Both the position numbers and the translations under genes were made by a program. From NCBI GenBank assembly GCA_937904325.1, contig CALGTK010000029.1, positions 1 through 48,261 on the forward strand: a stretch of DNA of 48,261 bases. Reading direction: 5' to 3'. Below the pieces are notes generated by a model. It worked only from the letters and a program-made list of their open reading frames with translations. It was not told the origin of the DNA and did no database searches. This stretch comes from an uncultured Planctomyces sp. (GTDB taxonomy: Bacteria > Planctomycetota > Planctomycetia > Planctomycetales > Planctomycetaceae). Below are positions 1 to 9,564 of this stretch, piece by piece. Every line of letters begins with the position of its first letter. Within the stretch, counting starts at the first letter, position 1.

Positions 1-592
1 GTAACAACGCGACACGGCCTTTTTCTATGCGCTGACATAAGCTGCGTTCGTGGAAGGTTACTTTCGTTGTATCAGTTGTCGTTTTTTGCAAATGGTTCTT
101 ATTTCAAGTGTTAGTGATTGCCATGTTGGCATCGACATCTGCAACGGGTTTTGGACGGCTGATATTACCTGATGTCGCTCCTGGAATCGTGAAGTGACCA
201 GTATCCGATAGCCAGGTTAATTGTTTTTGTTGTGCTGAGGCACAGGCACACGCTGTGCCTTCCAGAGAGTCTATGTTTAACAGGCGGGTGAAGAACTTCC
301 CGAAGACCATACTGATTCGCTGTCAAATGCCGATGTCAGTCGTTTCATGGCTCTGCCTCTGGATGGAACTTTTCAGATAGTGCCTTGAAAATTGACCGCG
401 ATCGATCGTCCGTCGGGCTAAGAGCGAGTCTGGATAGATTCGAACGCGGATGGTAGGAGGGAGTGCGGAAATCGGGAGCTGTTCAGCAGATGGCTGCGAG
501 TCTTACTGCAACAGCAGAGCGTTTACAGGAGTCAGGTATGTTGCGGAGAAAGCATCGATTGATCTCGTAACGATTTCGTGATTCCGGCTTCG
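1..592. other. Left-edge stretch without a convincing gene
   Basis: I see no coding region with recognisable protein character here. The longest open frame (minus strand, 104-310) has no family features. A short plus-strand frame near 457-570 begins with GTG after a GGAGG and has helical composition, but it is only about 35 codons and is too short to support. The stretch lies downstream of the minus-strand cyclase and reaches the window edge. Confidence 0.5.
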
Positions 593-2749
593 TCACTTTG
601 TTTGCATTCGAAAAACGCCGTCCCAATTCGATTCCGGCGGAGTTGCCTGATACTGACGACATCGCTTAACCAATTGACTGGCTGGCGGGTCGTCGGGACG
701 CATTTTCAGAACCTGCTCGAAGATGGCTAAGGCTGCGGACCAATCCTGTTTGCAGTACTTTTCCATGGCTGATTTGTGAAGGTTGACGAGTTCGGCCAAT
801 TCTGAATCGGAGTCGTCCATCGCGAGCAGTTCGTAGACCAGTACGGCTTCGGACTTTCCTTTGACCGATACGAGATCAATTGGTCGAGCCAGCACACCAT
901 TGGCAGCCTGGTAAGTGTGCTCACTGATCATGATGGCTGTTGAGTATTGCTTGTTGAGGCCTTCGAGTCGACTGGCCAGGTTAACTGCGTCGCCAATCAC
1001 GGTGTAGTTGAGTCTTCGCTCGCTGCCAAAGTTGCCCACTACTGCGTCGCCCGTATGAATGCCAATTCGCATATCGAAAGTCACTCGCCCTTCAGATGTC
1101 CATTTGTCGTGCAGCTCTCGCAATTTTTTCTGCGAAGCAAGCGCTGCTTGACACGCCGCCCGCGCGTGTATTGGAGTGTTCTGTGACGCACTCCAGAATG
1201 CCATGACGGCATCACCAATGTACTTGTCGACGGTCCCGCCAGCGTTGGCGACTTCGTCGCTCATCGCGCTGAGGTACTCACGCATCAGTTCGACAATTTC
1301 GTTCGGCGGTAACTTTTCGGTGATAGTCGTGAATCCGGCGATGTCCGAAAAGAAAATCGTGATCTCACGCAACTCGCCTCCGAACGCAGCTTCTTGCCCT
1401 GAGCCCATTAGAGATTCGACCAGGTCTGACGGAACGTACTTTCGAAAAGATCGGAGTCCCGTCTTCATCGATTCCAGTGATCGGCTCAATAGATCCACTT
1501 CATAAACGATCGAGTCCGGTGGATCGTTGGCGTCCAGCTTAAGTTTGCCGATTGATATCGCTTCTTGAGCCATCGCTTCCAGCGGCAGTGAGACCTGAGA
1601 AGCGAAGTAATAGCTGAATGCAACGACGATGCTCACCACAGCAAGAAATATCACGACGGCAACAGCGGTATGTTGATGGATTCGACCCATGACTTCGTCT
1701 TCCGGAAGAAGCGTGCAAATGACCCAGTCCGGCGGAGCTTCCCCGTCTGAATGGCACATATGCTGACCCAGCCAGAGTTCGTCTTCGTCGCGGATTCGAA
1801 CTGGAACAGGGCCACTCACCACAGAAGATGGTCGAGTATGATCTTCCTCAATCCGTTCAACGAACTTTCGCACACGTTCGTCGAAAAACTGCGGGACCTG
1901 CGCGAGTTGCTGCTCCTTCGTCTGAGTGCTCTGGCTGACGAGCAACTGAGACTTTGGGTGAGCGATTATGTGCTCACTGCGGTCGCGTCGCCGTTCGATG
2001 ATAAAGGCATATCCGCGTTCGCCGATGTCAAGGGATTTGAGGTAATCGGAGAGTTGGTTCAACGCGAGATCGGTCGACACTACCGCAACTAGTTGGCCAT
2101 CGTTGAAAACGGGAGCAGCATAGGTAATTCCATAGAAGACTGAGCCGTCTAAATCCGGAAATAAGACTGTGCCATCTAAATCGGGAATCCACGGGTATGA
2201 TTCTGTCCAAACGGCCGTTCCAGCCTTTTTCGCTTCGGTATACCAGGGGCGCTCGCGGATGTCATATGCGTCCCAGTTTTCCGTTACATCGAACGGCCCG
2301 TCCGGATACCGTGACACGGGGTATTGATTCAGGTTCAGCCCGTCGTCTTCGGGCCTTTGGCGAAGTTCGCAGACACCGAACGTTCCCTCCGAGTGCCGAA
2401 AAACGTGAAGGCACTCACCAGTTTCTTCCAATCCGATGGTGATAGAAGCCGATTTATTTCCCGAACCAAGCAATGAAGTCAGCAGATGTGCCAACTCGGG
2501 AAAATCAGCAGCGGTCATTTCTGGCCGGCCGAACAGCTTCAGACTGACTTCTGTCTGATTTTCGACGGTTTCCAGAAGTACACGTGCTCGGCGATCGACT
2601 CGCATTAACGATTGTTCAAGCACCTGCTGCGAGAGATCGTTCACGGTGTACGCAGCTGCGAAATACGCCAATGCAGCAAAAGCGATGGTGAGTACGCCGA
2701 CGATTGACAGGTTGATCATCAGCTGCGTCAGGCGGAATCGAAATTTCAT
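593..2749 (-). CDS. Membrane adenylate/guanylate cyclase with Cache sensor and HAMP
   Basis: A class III nucleotide cyclase of 718 residues, expected to make cyclic AMP at the inner membrane in response to an extracytoplasmic ligand. The order is: an N-terminal membrane helix (about 13-34), a large extracytoplasmic Cache-type domain (about 40-355) with the typical DIRERPWY signature near 163-170, a second helix (about 362-384), a HAMP-like linker, and the catalytic domain (about 462-640). Metal-binding aspartates are visible in FFSDIAGF (D469) and KYIGDAVMAF (D513). K509 fits an adenine-recognising lysine, and NLASR (N591, R595) supplies the transition-state residues. The last 60 residues look like one helical repeat. 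It is monocistronic, diverging from the esterase at 2963. Function class is secure; the ligand and the ATP preference are inferred. Confidence 0.93.
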   Translation of the reverse strand: MKFRFRLTQLMINLSIVGVLTIAFAALAYFAAAYTVNDLSQQVLEQSLMRVDRRARVLLETVENQTEVSLKLFGRPEMTAADFPELAHLLTSLLGSGNKSASITIGLEETGECLHVFRHSEGTFGVCELRQRPEDDGLNLNQYPVSRYPDGPFDVTENWDAYDIRERPWYTEAKKAGTAVWTESYPWIPDLDGTVLFPDLDGSVFYGITYAAPVFNDGQLVAVVSTDLALNQLSDYLKSLDIGERGYAFIIERRRDRSEHIIAHPKSQLLVSQSTQTKEQQLAQVPQFFDERVRKFVERIEEDHTRPSSVVSGPVPVRIRDEDELWLGQHMCHSDGEAPPDWVICTLLPEDEVMGRIHQHTAVAVVIFLAVVSIVVAFSYYFASQVSLPLEAMAQEAISIGKLKLDANDPPDSIVYEVDLLSRSLESMKTGLRSFRKYVPSDLVESLMGSGQEAAFGGELREITIFFSDIAGFTTITEKLPPNEIVELMREYLSAMSDEVANAGGTVDKYIGDAVMAFWSASQNTPIHARAACQAALASQKKLRELHDKWTSEGRVTFDMRIGIHTGDAVVGNFGSERRLNYTVIGDAVNLASRLEGLNKQYSTAIMISEHTYQAANGVLARPIDLVSVKGKSEAVLVYELLAMDDSDSELAELVNLHKSAMEKYCKQDWSAALAIFEQVLKMRPDDPPASQLVKRCRQYQATPPESNWDGVFRMQTK

Positions 2750-2962
2750 AAGCGATAACTATCGGACAGTGCATGAGCGAACTACAGCAAACTAAATAGA
2801 CAGGCATGAAGCAAATCATAATTACACCTACGAATACAATGAAGCATCCAGATCTGATCGTGATGGATTAACCAGTCGTAGGCTCGATCGTCTGCTTGAT
2901 TACCGTTCAGCGAATTCAGCCTTACGGTCAGCTTTCCCGTGAACTCTTTTAAGGAGACCGGC

Positions 2963-3928
2963 ATGGAACACTCTTTAACAACCGTTTTCGTTCTTTTAGC
3001 GACAGCTGCGCAATCGGTCTGTTTTGCTCAGCATGATTTCAAAAAGACGACTGCCATCTATAAACGAGTGGGTGACCTCAAAATTCATACTGACGTCTAT
3101 CGTCCGCTAAACAAAAAAGTGCTGCCAGTGGTCGTGTGGATTCATGGCGGGGCATTAATCATGGGGCATCGCGAGGGAATCAGTGGACGAGTCAAGCAAT
3201 GGGCGAAGGAAAATGGTTGCGCTTTGGTTTCGATTGACTACCGACTCGCTCCGGAAACGAAGGTGCCGGCCATTATCGAAGACCTGGAAGACGCATTTCG
3301 ATGGATTCGCGGAAAGGGATCAAAGCAGTTTCATCTCGATGCGACACGTGTCGCTGTGACAGGTGGCTCGGCCGGCGGTTACATGACGATGACGGCGGGG
3401 TATCGAGTGAAACCTCGCGTGCAGGTGCTGCTTTCCTTTTGGGGATACGGTGACCTGGTCGGCGATTGGTACAGCAAACCGAGTCCCCATCCACGACACA
3501 ATCCACGAAAAATCAGCAAAGAAGAGGCATGGAATCAGATCGACGGGACAGTGATTTCAGACTCGCGGGATCGCAAAGGCAACGGCGGCGTCTTCTATCA
3601 GTACTCGCGCCAGACGGGGCTTTTTCCGAATGTCATCAGCGGCTGGGACCCTCACAAGAATCCGGAAAAGTTCTACCCCTATATGGCTGTCAAAAATGTC
3701 ACCGGCGATTATCCACCAACCGCGATGATCCACGGGACGGCCGACACAGATGTACCCTACGTCCTATCGACAATGATGGCTGACGAGTTCAAGAAGCACT
3801 CAGTCCCGCACGTCATGCTGACTGTGCCGAACGGCGAACACGGCCTGAGCGGTGGTGATCCAAAAGTTATTGAAGAGGTAAACCGGCAAGGTTTCGAGTT
3901 TCTTGGCAAGCACTTGCTGGGACGATGA
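2963..3928 (+). CDS. Secreted alpha/beta hydrolase (esterase/lipase family)
   Basis: A 321-residue alpha/beta hydrolase of the hormone-sensitive-lipase/acetyl-esterase type, probably exported. A signal peptide ends near AQSVCFAQ (about residue 23). The oxyanion motif HGGA (61-64), nucleophile elbow GGSAGG (S136), acid D263 in HGTADTDVPY and H293 in NGEHG give a full catalytic triad. An upstream in-frame GTG at 2939 is possible, but AAGGAG lies 7 bases before the ATG at 2963 and the signal peptide begins there, so I use 2963. The product class is solid. The substrate is unknown; related planctomycete proteins are often annotated as carbohydrate or short-chain acyl esterases, which is only inference here. 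Confidence 0.9.
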   Translation: MEHSLTTVFVLLATAAQSVCFAQHDFKKTTAIYKRVGDLKIHTDVYRPLNKKVLPVVVWIHGGALIMGHREGISGRVKQWAKENGCALVSIDYRLAPETKVPAIIEDLEDAFRWIRGKGSKQFHLDATRVAVTGGSAGGYMTMTAGYRVKPRVQVLLSFWGYGDLVGDWYSKPSPHPRHNPRKISKEEAWNQIDGTVISDSRDRKGNGGVFYQYSRQTGLFPNVISGWDPHKNPEKFYPYMAVKNVTGDYPPTAMIHGTADTDVPYVLSTMMADEFKKHSVPHVMLTVPNGEHGLSGGDPKVIEEVNRQGFEFLGKHLLGR

Positions 3929-4219
3929 GGGTCGCCTTTGGCGAAAAAAAGCGACAATTGGCGAGGTCTAGCCAGTCCCAGGCCGACCGCTTGTTGTTTA
4001 CGATCCGTCTGAGCTTTTAGAAGCAGGTACGAAACATGGTCGACGATATGTGCTGCTCTCCTGCAAAAATTACGGTCTTTCGGCATTTTGTAGCTTTTGC
4101 TATCACTCAGCTTCAGGACCGAAGGGCGCGGTGTGTTGGCTCTTCGGCCAAATTGGGGGGAGTTTGCCTGGATGATCGGGGACCGGTCAGGGTGAACAGT
4201 TTGTCGGGAAAGGATTCCC

Positions 4220-6703
4220 ATGCAGAATATCTGGAAGATTGTTTCACTGGCCGGTGTCGTCGGTATTTGTTTTCTGATCGCTCTAATGGCTCAGAACGGG
4301 CTTCAGAATGGTCAACAGGTTGCTGTTTCTGGAGTTCCGGCGACGGACACGACCGTCGACCTCGGCGATCCCGCTCCAACCAATGTTAAATGGCCGGATT
4401 CTGATGATCAGTGGGAACCGGATGTGGTTCAGAATGAGACGATTGTCATCGACGATTCGATCATTGATCCATTTGCCAATGACACTCGTCAGCCGGAGCT
4501 GGTCGACCCGTTTCCCGTCGCCGAGGTTGAGGTAGAACGCTCGGCTTTTCCTGAGCTCCCGGAACTCGGTGAGCCGAATCTGGCCGCCAGTGATCCGTTC
4601 CCTGATGATTCAGGGAAATCATTTGGCAGCGAAGAAATTACGTCGTTTAATCCGGTCGACCTTGGGCCAGAGCCGTTCGCTGCCCCACCGGTTGACGACG
4701 GTCCCGATCCGCGCGAGTTAGCTCTGGAGTTGATGCTGAAGTCTTATGAGGCGATCGACGCTTCGGAGCTTCTGTTTGCGCGTGACAAAGCGGTGGCTGC
4801 TGGCGTGTTTGACGTTGCCTGGGGACCGTTGGAAGAAACGCCTGCGAACCTGGTTGCGAGGATTGATGGCATGCTCATGGCCGCCAGGCTGCAGAACGTG
4901 GCGGAAGCGGCGATCGAACCTGAACCGTTTCCAAGTGGCATTCTGCCGGTTGCTGCGGAGGAGCCATTTCCTGCGGAGGAGCCATTCCCTGCGGAAGAGC
5001 CAGCACCTGTGTTGGTGACAGAATTTGGTCCCGACCCGTTTGCAGACACGCTGCCGGATACTGCTGAGCCGCGGCCCACAATCGATCTACCTGAGCTTGA
5101 TGAGCCAGCGACCTTAGAACCGTTTGCCGAAGTGCAACCGGAGCCTGAACTGTCGATCGAACTCCCAGCCCTTGAGGAGCCGCTTGCTGAGCCCTTTCCT
5201 GCGATTGCCGAACCTGAGCTGGTTGCCGTTCCCGTTGAGCCAGAGCCTGCTCTGATAGAAGAGCCCGACCCGGTCGTCGTGGCGGCTGAGCCAGCTGTGA
5301 ATTCAGCATTCGCTGCAAACCCGGACGTAACGATTCGTAAAGTCGCTCCTGCCGAAGCGATGATTGGCGACCCTTTGATTTACTCGATAGAAATTTCAAA
5401 CAACGGTGAGACGAATGCATCAGAAGTGATCGTCGAAGATCGGATACCAACCGGTTGCAAACTGGTCGGAACGATTCCACAAGCCGAGCTGATCGGTTCG
5501 AAGATTTTGTGGCGACTTGGACGTTTACCGGCCAAATCGGCCCAGAAATTTCTGATCAAAGTTGTCCCCTTGGAAGAAGGTGAAATCGGTAGTGTGGCGA
5601 CTGTTAACTTCGTCGCTGAAGTGTCGACCAGCACGTCGGTAAAACAAGCTGCGAAGCCGGAGATCAAGCTGGAAGTTAAGAATCGTGAAACAGCAAAGGT
5701 TGGCGAAAACGTTCTGTTTCAATTCCGAGTTGCCAACGAAGGCAGCGTTGATGCTCGGGATGTCAGTTTGCAGGACATCGTGCCGATCGGTTTTGAACAT
5801 CCCGCAGGGAAAGATGTCACCTATGAAATTGGTGATCTGCCCGCCGGAAAAGCGATTGACATCGATCTTGAATTAACCGCAGTGAAACCCGGGCAGCACG
5901 TTAATCGAGCGATTGTTAAGTCTGGTAAAGATTCGAAAGTCGAAACTGCAGCGGTCGTGGAAGTCGTCGACGCAAAAGGGCTGACTATTCAGTCGCCATC
6001 GTCGCGGCCTCAACCGGTTGCTCAGAAGACGAGTCACGAATTTACCGTCACCAACGAATCCACTCAGCCGATCGTTGGTGCTGCAGTCAACGTGATCCTG
6101 CCTCAGGAACTTGCGTTCGTTTCGGCGTCAGACGACGGTTCCTTCACCAAGGCGTCGAACTCGATCCGCTGGAATCTACCTGCCGTTCAGCCGAACGAAA
6201 CGGTGACGCTGTCTACGACGGTGATTCCGAGAACTTACGGAGTACACCGCAGTCGAGTGCAACTGATTCAGCCAGATCAGCCGATGGAGCAAACTGATTC
6301 GCTCGTCGAAGCCAGCGGGATCGCGGCGTTGCGATTAACACTCGAAAACGCACCCGCCACGGTGCTACCGGGTGAAGACCTTGTGGTCGACTTCTCACTC
6401 GTCAACAAAGGCACTGGCCCGGACAGCAATGTTCAGTTCTCGCTGGTTCTGCCGACCGGAGTTGATTTCGTGTCCGCTCGCGGCCCAGTTCGCAACCTGC
6501 CTCCGAAAGCTGCAGTCGGTGGCCGAACCGTGGGCTTTGCGACGATTCCGGAAATCGGCGAAGGAGCGAGTGTCGATTTCCAGGTGATTCTGCGATCTCA
6601 GAATGCTGGACAGCCAAAGATTCGAGCAGAAGTTCGATCTGATCAGCTTAACGATGCCGTTGCGACGGAAGCGGCGATCGAGATCCTCGACACAACTCCG
6701 TAG
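4220..6703 (+). CDS. Large envelope protein with acidic Pro/Glu-rich linker and repeated DUF11-like beta-sandwich domains
   Basis: An 827-residue protein with one N-terminal membrane helix or uncleaved signal (about 4-25), so anchored at or exported across the membrane. Residues about 50-365 are low-complexity, rich in Pro, Glu, Ala and Phe, with a short helical island at about 160-220 and tandem EEPFPA units near 250-263. From about 368 to the end there are four DUF11/CARDB-like immunoglobulin-fold repeats, recognisable by recurring patterns such as ISNNGETNASEV, VANEGSVDARDV, VTNESTQPIVGA and LVNKGTGPDSNV. An AAAGGA ribosome site precedes the ATG. Such proteins are thought to act as cell-surface or envelope scaffolds. 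No enzymatic residue is evident. Confidence 0.88.
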   Translation: MQNIWKIVSLAGVVGICFLIALMAQNGLQNGQQVAVSGVPATDTTVDLGDPAPTNVKWPDSDDQWEPDVVQNETIVIDDSIIDPFANDTRQPELVDPFPVAEVEVERSAFPELPELGEPNLAASDPFPDDSGKSFGSEEITSFNPVDLGPEPFAAPPVDDGPDPRELALELMLKSYEAIDASELLFARDKAVAAGVFDVAWGPLEETPANLVARIDGMLMAARLQNVAEAAIEPEPFPSGILPVAAEEPFPAEEPFPAEEPAPVLVTEFGPDPFADTLPDTAEPRPTIDLPELDEPATLEPFAEVQPEPELSIELPALEEPLAEPFPAIAEPELVAVPVEPEPALIEEPDPVVVAAEPAVNSAFAANPDVTIRKVAPAEAMIGDPLIYSIEISNNGETNASEVIVEDRIPTGCKLVGTIPQAELIGSKILWRLGRLPAKSAQKFLIKVVPLEEGEIGSVATVNFVAEVSTSTSVKQAAKPEIKLEVKNRETAKVGENVLFQFRVANEGSVDARDVSLQDIVPIGFEHPAGKDVTYEIGDLPAGKAIDIDLELTAVKPGQHVNRAIVKSGKDSKVETAAVVEVVDAKGLTIQSPSSRPQPVAQKTSHEFTVTNESTQPIVGAAVNVILPQELAFVSASDDGSFTKASNSIRWNLPAVQPNETVTLSTTVIPRTYGVHRSRVQLIQPDQPMEQTDSLVEASGIAALRLTLENAPATVLPGEDLVVDFSLVNKGTGPDSNVQFSLVLPTGVDFVSARGPVRNLPPKAAVGGRTVGFATIPEIGEGASVDFQVILRSQNAGQPKIRAEVRSDQLNDAVATEAAIEILDTTP
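4965..5005 (+). repeat. Tandem in-frame 15-bp repeat within the linker coding region
   Basis: About three near-identical 15-base units encode EEPFPA-like pentapeptide repeats in the acidic linker of the 4220-6703 gene. The first two units differ by one silent base and the third is diverged, which fits slippage-type expansion. The unit length is a multiple of three, so copy-number change keeps the frame. Confidence 0.75.
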
Positions 6704-6788
6704 GAGTGTGTTCGTGAGGGGATGACTTAGGAATCGCAGAGTGCGGAGCTTGTTCCAGCCTGTAAACGCAACTCTACTTAGTGTTCCT

Positions 6789-8387
6789 CTACATTTTTTT
6801 CTTTCGGATAAGGTTCTGGCCGGTCGATTTCGTCTTAGGCCTGGGTGACTTGCCATTCCCTTTTCGTTCGACCGTACTTCTTCCGCCCCGCTTACGGCCG
6901 CTGTGTTTGCCAGAATGTTTCCCTTGTGGCTGCGTAACTCGTTCGAGCAATGTGACGGTTTCGATGTGGGCGGTGTGCGGGAACATGTCGACCGGCTGAA
7001 TTTCAACGATTCGATATCCCGACTGTGTGAGGACTTCCAGGTCGCTCGCCAGCGCCTGCGGATTACACGAAACGTTGATGATGCGGCGAGGCCGTAATCC
7101 TCTAGCAAGGATCTTGACCACCCAGTCCGGACACCCATCGCGCGGCGGATCAAGAATCACCGTCTGAAACTTCAGCGAGCGGGGTACGCCTTTGAGAAAA
7201 CCTTGCACGCGACTCTGTACAAAGCGACAGCGAGGAATTTCATTTTCACGCAGAGTCGCCATTCCATCGGCGACGGCTTTGGGATTTTCTTCAACGGCGG
7301 TGACTCGATGCCCTGCTACCGCCAGCGGAATCGAGAACAGACCGACTCCCGAATACAGATCGAGAATTGAACTGTCCTTCGCATCAGGGACATGCTTCTG
7401 CACGAGCTTTAGAAGCTGACTCGCGCAGTAAGCGCTGGTCTGAAAAAAAGCGTCCGGCGAAACGTGAAATTCTACACCACCCACCGATTCGACCAGTCGC
7501 GGCTCGCCAGCCAGGCAGCGAGTTTCGCGGCCGATGTAAGTGCTCCCAGGGTCCATCTGAATGTTGAGATGGACTCCTGCCACACCGGGGATGTTGAGAA
7601 AGGCTTTCTCGACACCTCGAAGTTCAGGAATCTGATCGGCAGTTACCACAAGCACGATGTGGGATTGCTCGCCGTTCCCAGCCGTACGCACGAGAACGCT
7701 TTTCAGTCCAGGCACGGTGGACTCTTCGTTCGCTCCCGGAACATTGCGTTTGCACAGCCATTCAAAGGCCTGCCGGGCAATTTTGTCACCAGCGGGGTGA
7801 TGCACTGGGCACTCGTGAATCTGCTCCACTTCTGTGCTGTGCTCTTTATGATGACACAGGTGCAGGTTGGTCGTGCGTCCGCGTCCGAAGTTAACGACGG
7901 AGTAGTGAATCTTGTTCCGGGTTCCCCACGGCTCCGGAATGCCGATCAGCGGTTGAATCGGAAGCCCGACTCCGGGAAGCTTGTGTTCGAGCGTTGCGCG
8001 AAGCAGTTCTTCTTTCCAGTGGAGTTGCTCACCGTAATCGATATGTTGCCAGATGCACCCGCCGCACCTTCCGAAGTGCCGGCACTTCGGAGTCACTCGC
8101 GTTTCTGCCGCCTTGACGACCTTGATGACCCGCGCACGACTAAACTTCTTGCCAACGGTGACAATCTTTGCTCGCACCGTTTCGCCTGGAATTCCGCCGG
8201 AAACAAACACGACGTAGCCATCCAGCCGAGCCAATGACTGGCCTTCCAGAGTCATCGACTGGATGGACAGCTCGACTTCCTGTCCAACGGAAATTACCGA
8301 GCCATTGACCTCGATACTTTCCTTCTTTGAATTCGGTTTCTGAGTGCTTTTCCAAGGAGAGTCTGCGGGCTGGTTGCGGGGATTCAT
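6789..8387 (-). CDS. rlmD: 23S rRNA (uracil-5-)-methyltransferase, RlmD/RumA family
   Basis: A 532-residue SAM-dependent RNA m5U methyltransferase. An N-terminal TRAM RNA-binding domain (about 33-92) is followed by an iron-sulfur cysteine cluster, C102-x5-C108-x2-C111 plus C178, as in RumA. The methyltransferase domain shows LDLYSGVGLF (343-352), ILDPPRDG (411-418) and the catalytic cysteine in VSCNP (C441). The C-terminal 50 residues are a Lys/Arg/Gly-rich tail not usual for the family, probably extra RNA contact. It is followed downstream by nothing on its strand; cdd lies 80 bp upstream, so the two may be co-transcribed. Which uridine is modified (747, 1939 or a tRNA site) cannot be told from sequence alone, so the symbol is by family. 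Confidence 0.88.
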   Translation of the reverse strand: MNPRNQPADSPWKSTQKPNSKKESIEVNGSVISVGQEVELSIQSMTLEGQSLARLDGYVVFVSGGIPGETVRAKIVTVGKKFSRARVIKVVKAAETRVTPKCRHFGRCGGCIWQHIDYGEQLHWKEELLRATLEHKLPGVGLPIQPLIGIPEPWGTRNKIHYSVVNFGRGRTTNLHLCHHKEHSTEVEQIHECPVHHPAGDKIARQAFEWLCKRNVPGANEESTVPGLKSVLVRTAGNGEQSHIVLVVTADQIPELRGVEKAFLNIPGVAGVHLNIQMDPGSTYIGRETRCLAGEPRLVESVGGVEFHVSPDAFFQTSAYCASQLLKLVQKHVPDAKDSSILDLYSGVGLFSIPLAVAGHRVTAVEENPKAVADGMATLRENEIPRCRFVQSRVQGFLKGVPRSLKFQTVILDPPRDGCPDWVVKILARGLRPRRIINVSCNPQALASDLEVLTQSGYRIVEIQPVDMFPHTAHIETVTLLERVTQPQGKHSGKHSGRKRGGRSTVERKGNGKSPRPKTKSTGQNLIRKKKM

Positions 8388-8466
8388 AGCGAGGGTTCAG
8401 TTTCCAGCGAGCTTCGGCTCGCCATTAGCAGACCTGTCAGGTTGAGCGATTTCGTAGGACGTGACC

Positions 8467-8913
8467 TTAGTTGTCGAGTGCGGAAGTCTGGTCGGGCTTC
8501 GGAGCGTCATCAAGGTTGTGCGGGCCGAAACTGCGAGGCAGCAAGTCCCGCATGGAAACTTGAATGTTCTCTGGTCCGTCGCAAACGCTGATGACTTCGA
8601 TGTCCGGTGCGAACTCCGTGACGACCTGGCGACACGCACCGCACGGAGCGGTCGGTTTGTCCGTCGCGGTAAAAATCAGCAGTGTGGTGAAGTCACGACA
8701 GCCAGCACTGATCGCTTGACCGACCGCGTTCCGTTCAGCGCAGATAGTTAATCCGTGAGAGGCATTCTCGACATTGCATCCGGCAAAAATCTGGCCGTCT
8801 GTGGCAAGCAGGGCTGCTCCCACAGCGAATTTGCTGTACGGACACCAAGCGTGTCGCGACGCGTCGACTGCACCTTGTTTAAGAGCTGCGAATTGAGATT
8901 CCGAGATGGGCAT
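8467..8913 (-). CDS. cdd: Cytidine deaminase
   Basis: A 148-residue homotetramer-type cytidine deaminase that hydrolyses cytidine and deoxycytidine to uridine and deoxyuridine in pyrimidine salvage. The zinc site is complete: C58-A-E60, with E60 as the proton shuttle, and C91-G-A-C94. The substrate-binding NVENAS motif lies at about 47-52. The core is normal length, with about 18 extra C-terminal residues. It sits between xseB and the rRNA methyltransferase on the same strand and may share their transcript. Confidence 0.93.
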   Translation of the reverse strand: MPISESQFAALKQGAVDASRHAWCPYSKFAVGAALLATDGQIFAGCNVENASHGLTICAERNAVGQAISAGCRDFTTLLIFTATDKPTAPCGACRQVVTEFAPDIEVISVCDGPENIQVSMRDLLPRSFGPHNLDDAPKPDQTSALDN

Positions 8914-8970
8914 AAAAACGTCTTACCTGGGCCGACAGGGGCGGTGGCCGTTGAATAGTTTCGGGGATGT

Positions 8971-9348
8971 TCAGAACAGTGATTCGTCGGTCGTCGGCCC
9001 GCGTCGAGCTGTTGTTGTTTTGGCTGTGCTGGCCGGTTTGTCCGAGTGTCCAGAATTCGATGCAGTCGCAGGAGAATCGAACGTCGCCGAAGCATCAAAG
9101 GCTTCTGTTTCGACAGTGCCGTCTTCAGCGACGCTGGTTAGTACTTCGATCCGCTGCTCGGATTTTTCAAGCACCTGGTAACAGTTTCTGAGCAGGGAAA
9201 TTCCCCGCTCGAACTGCTCCATGGATTCTTCCAAAGGTAGCGATCCATCTTCAAGCTGCGCGACGATGCTCTGCAATTGGACGATCGCCCCTTCAAACGA
9301 AGGAGCTTCGGATTCAGTCTGTTCTTTTTGCGACTTTTGCCCAGCCAA
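8971..9348 (-). CDS. xseB: Exodeoxyribonuclease VII small subunit
   Basis: A 125-residue protein whose first 80 residues match XseB: SFEGAIVQLQSIVAQLEDG followed by LPLEESMEQFERGISLLRNC, two helices that bind the large subunit XseA in the exonuclease VII complex, which degrades single-stranded DNA. Residues 80-125 are an acidic then Ser/Thr-rich tail absent from compact homologues. xseA is not in the window. The stop is 57 bp from the cdd start on the same strand, suggesting a transcript shared with cdd. Confidence 0.9.
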   Translation of the reverse strand: MAGQKSQKEQTESEAPSFEGAIVQLQSIVAQLEDGSLPLEESMEQFERGISLLRNCYQVLEKSEQRIEVLTSVAEDGTVETEAFDASATFDSPATASNSGHSDKPASTAKTTTARRGPTTDESLF

Positions 9349-9564
9349 GGTTCCGTTTCCTTATGGAGCCTTCGCCCGAAGGAAGGCTTCTGTTTGTATC
9401 GGCTTAAGTTAGTGCTCGATCTGAGGCGAGCCCATATTGACGCTCTTTTCGGGACGGCCGTAGATTACCGGTAAACGGCTGAGAGTTCTCCCGACCGATA
9501 CTTCTCCTTCGAAATTCCACAGCAATTGTCAGCGACCGGACTTTTGATTCTGCAGTCGGATGTC

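Noticed and set aside
457-570. Short frame with a GGAGG ribosome-like site near the left edge
   Set aside because: About 35 codons with no family features. The Shine-Dalgarno match alone is insufficient.
7464-8237. A 257-codon plus-strand frame opposite the rRNA methyltransferase
   Set aside because: It lies wholly within a gene that has every RumA motif on the minus strand. The plus-strand translation has no family or signal features.
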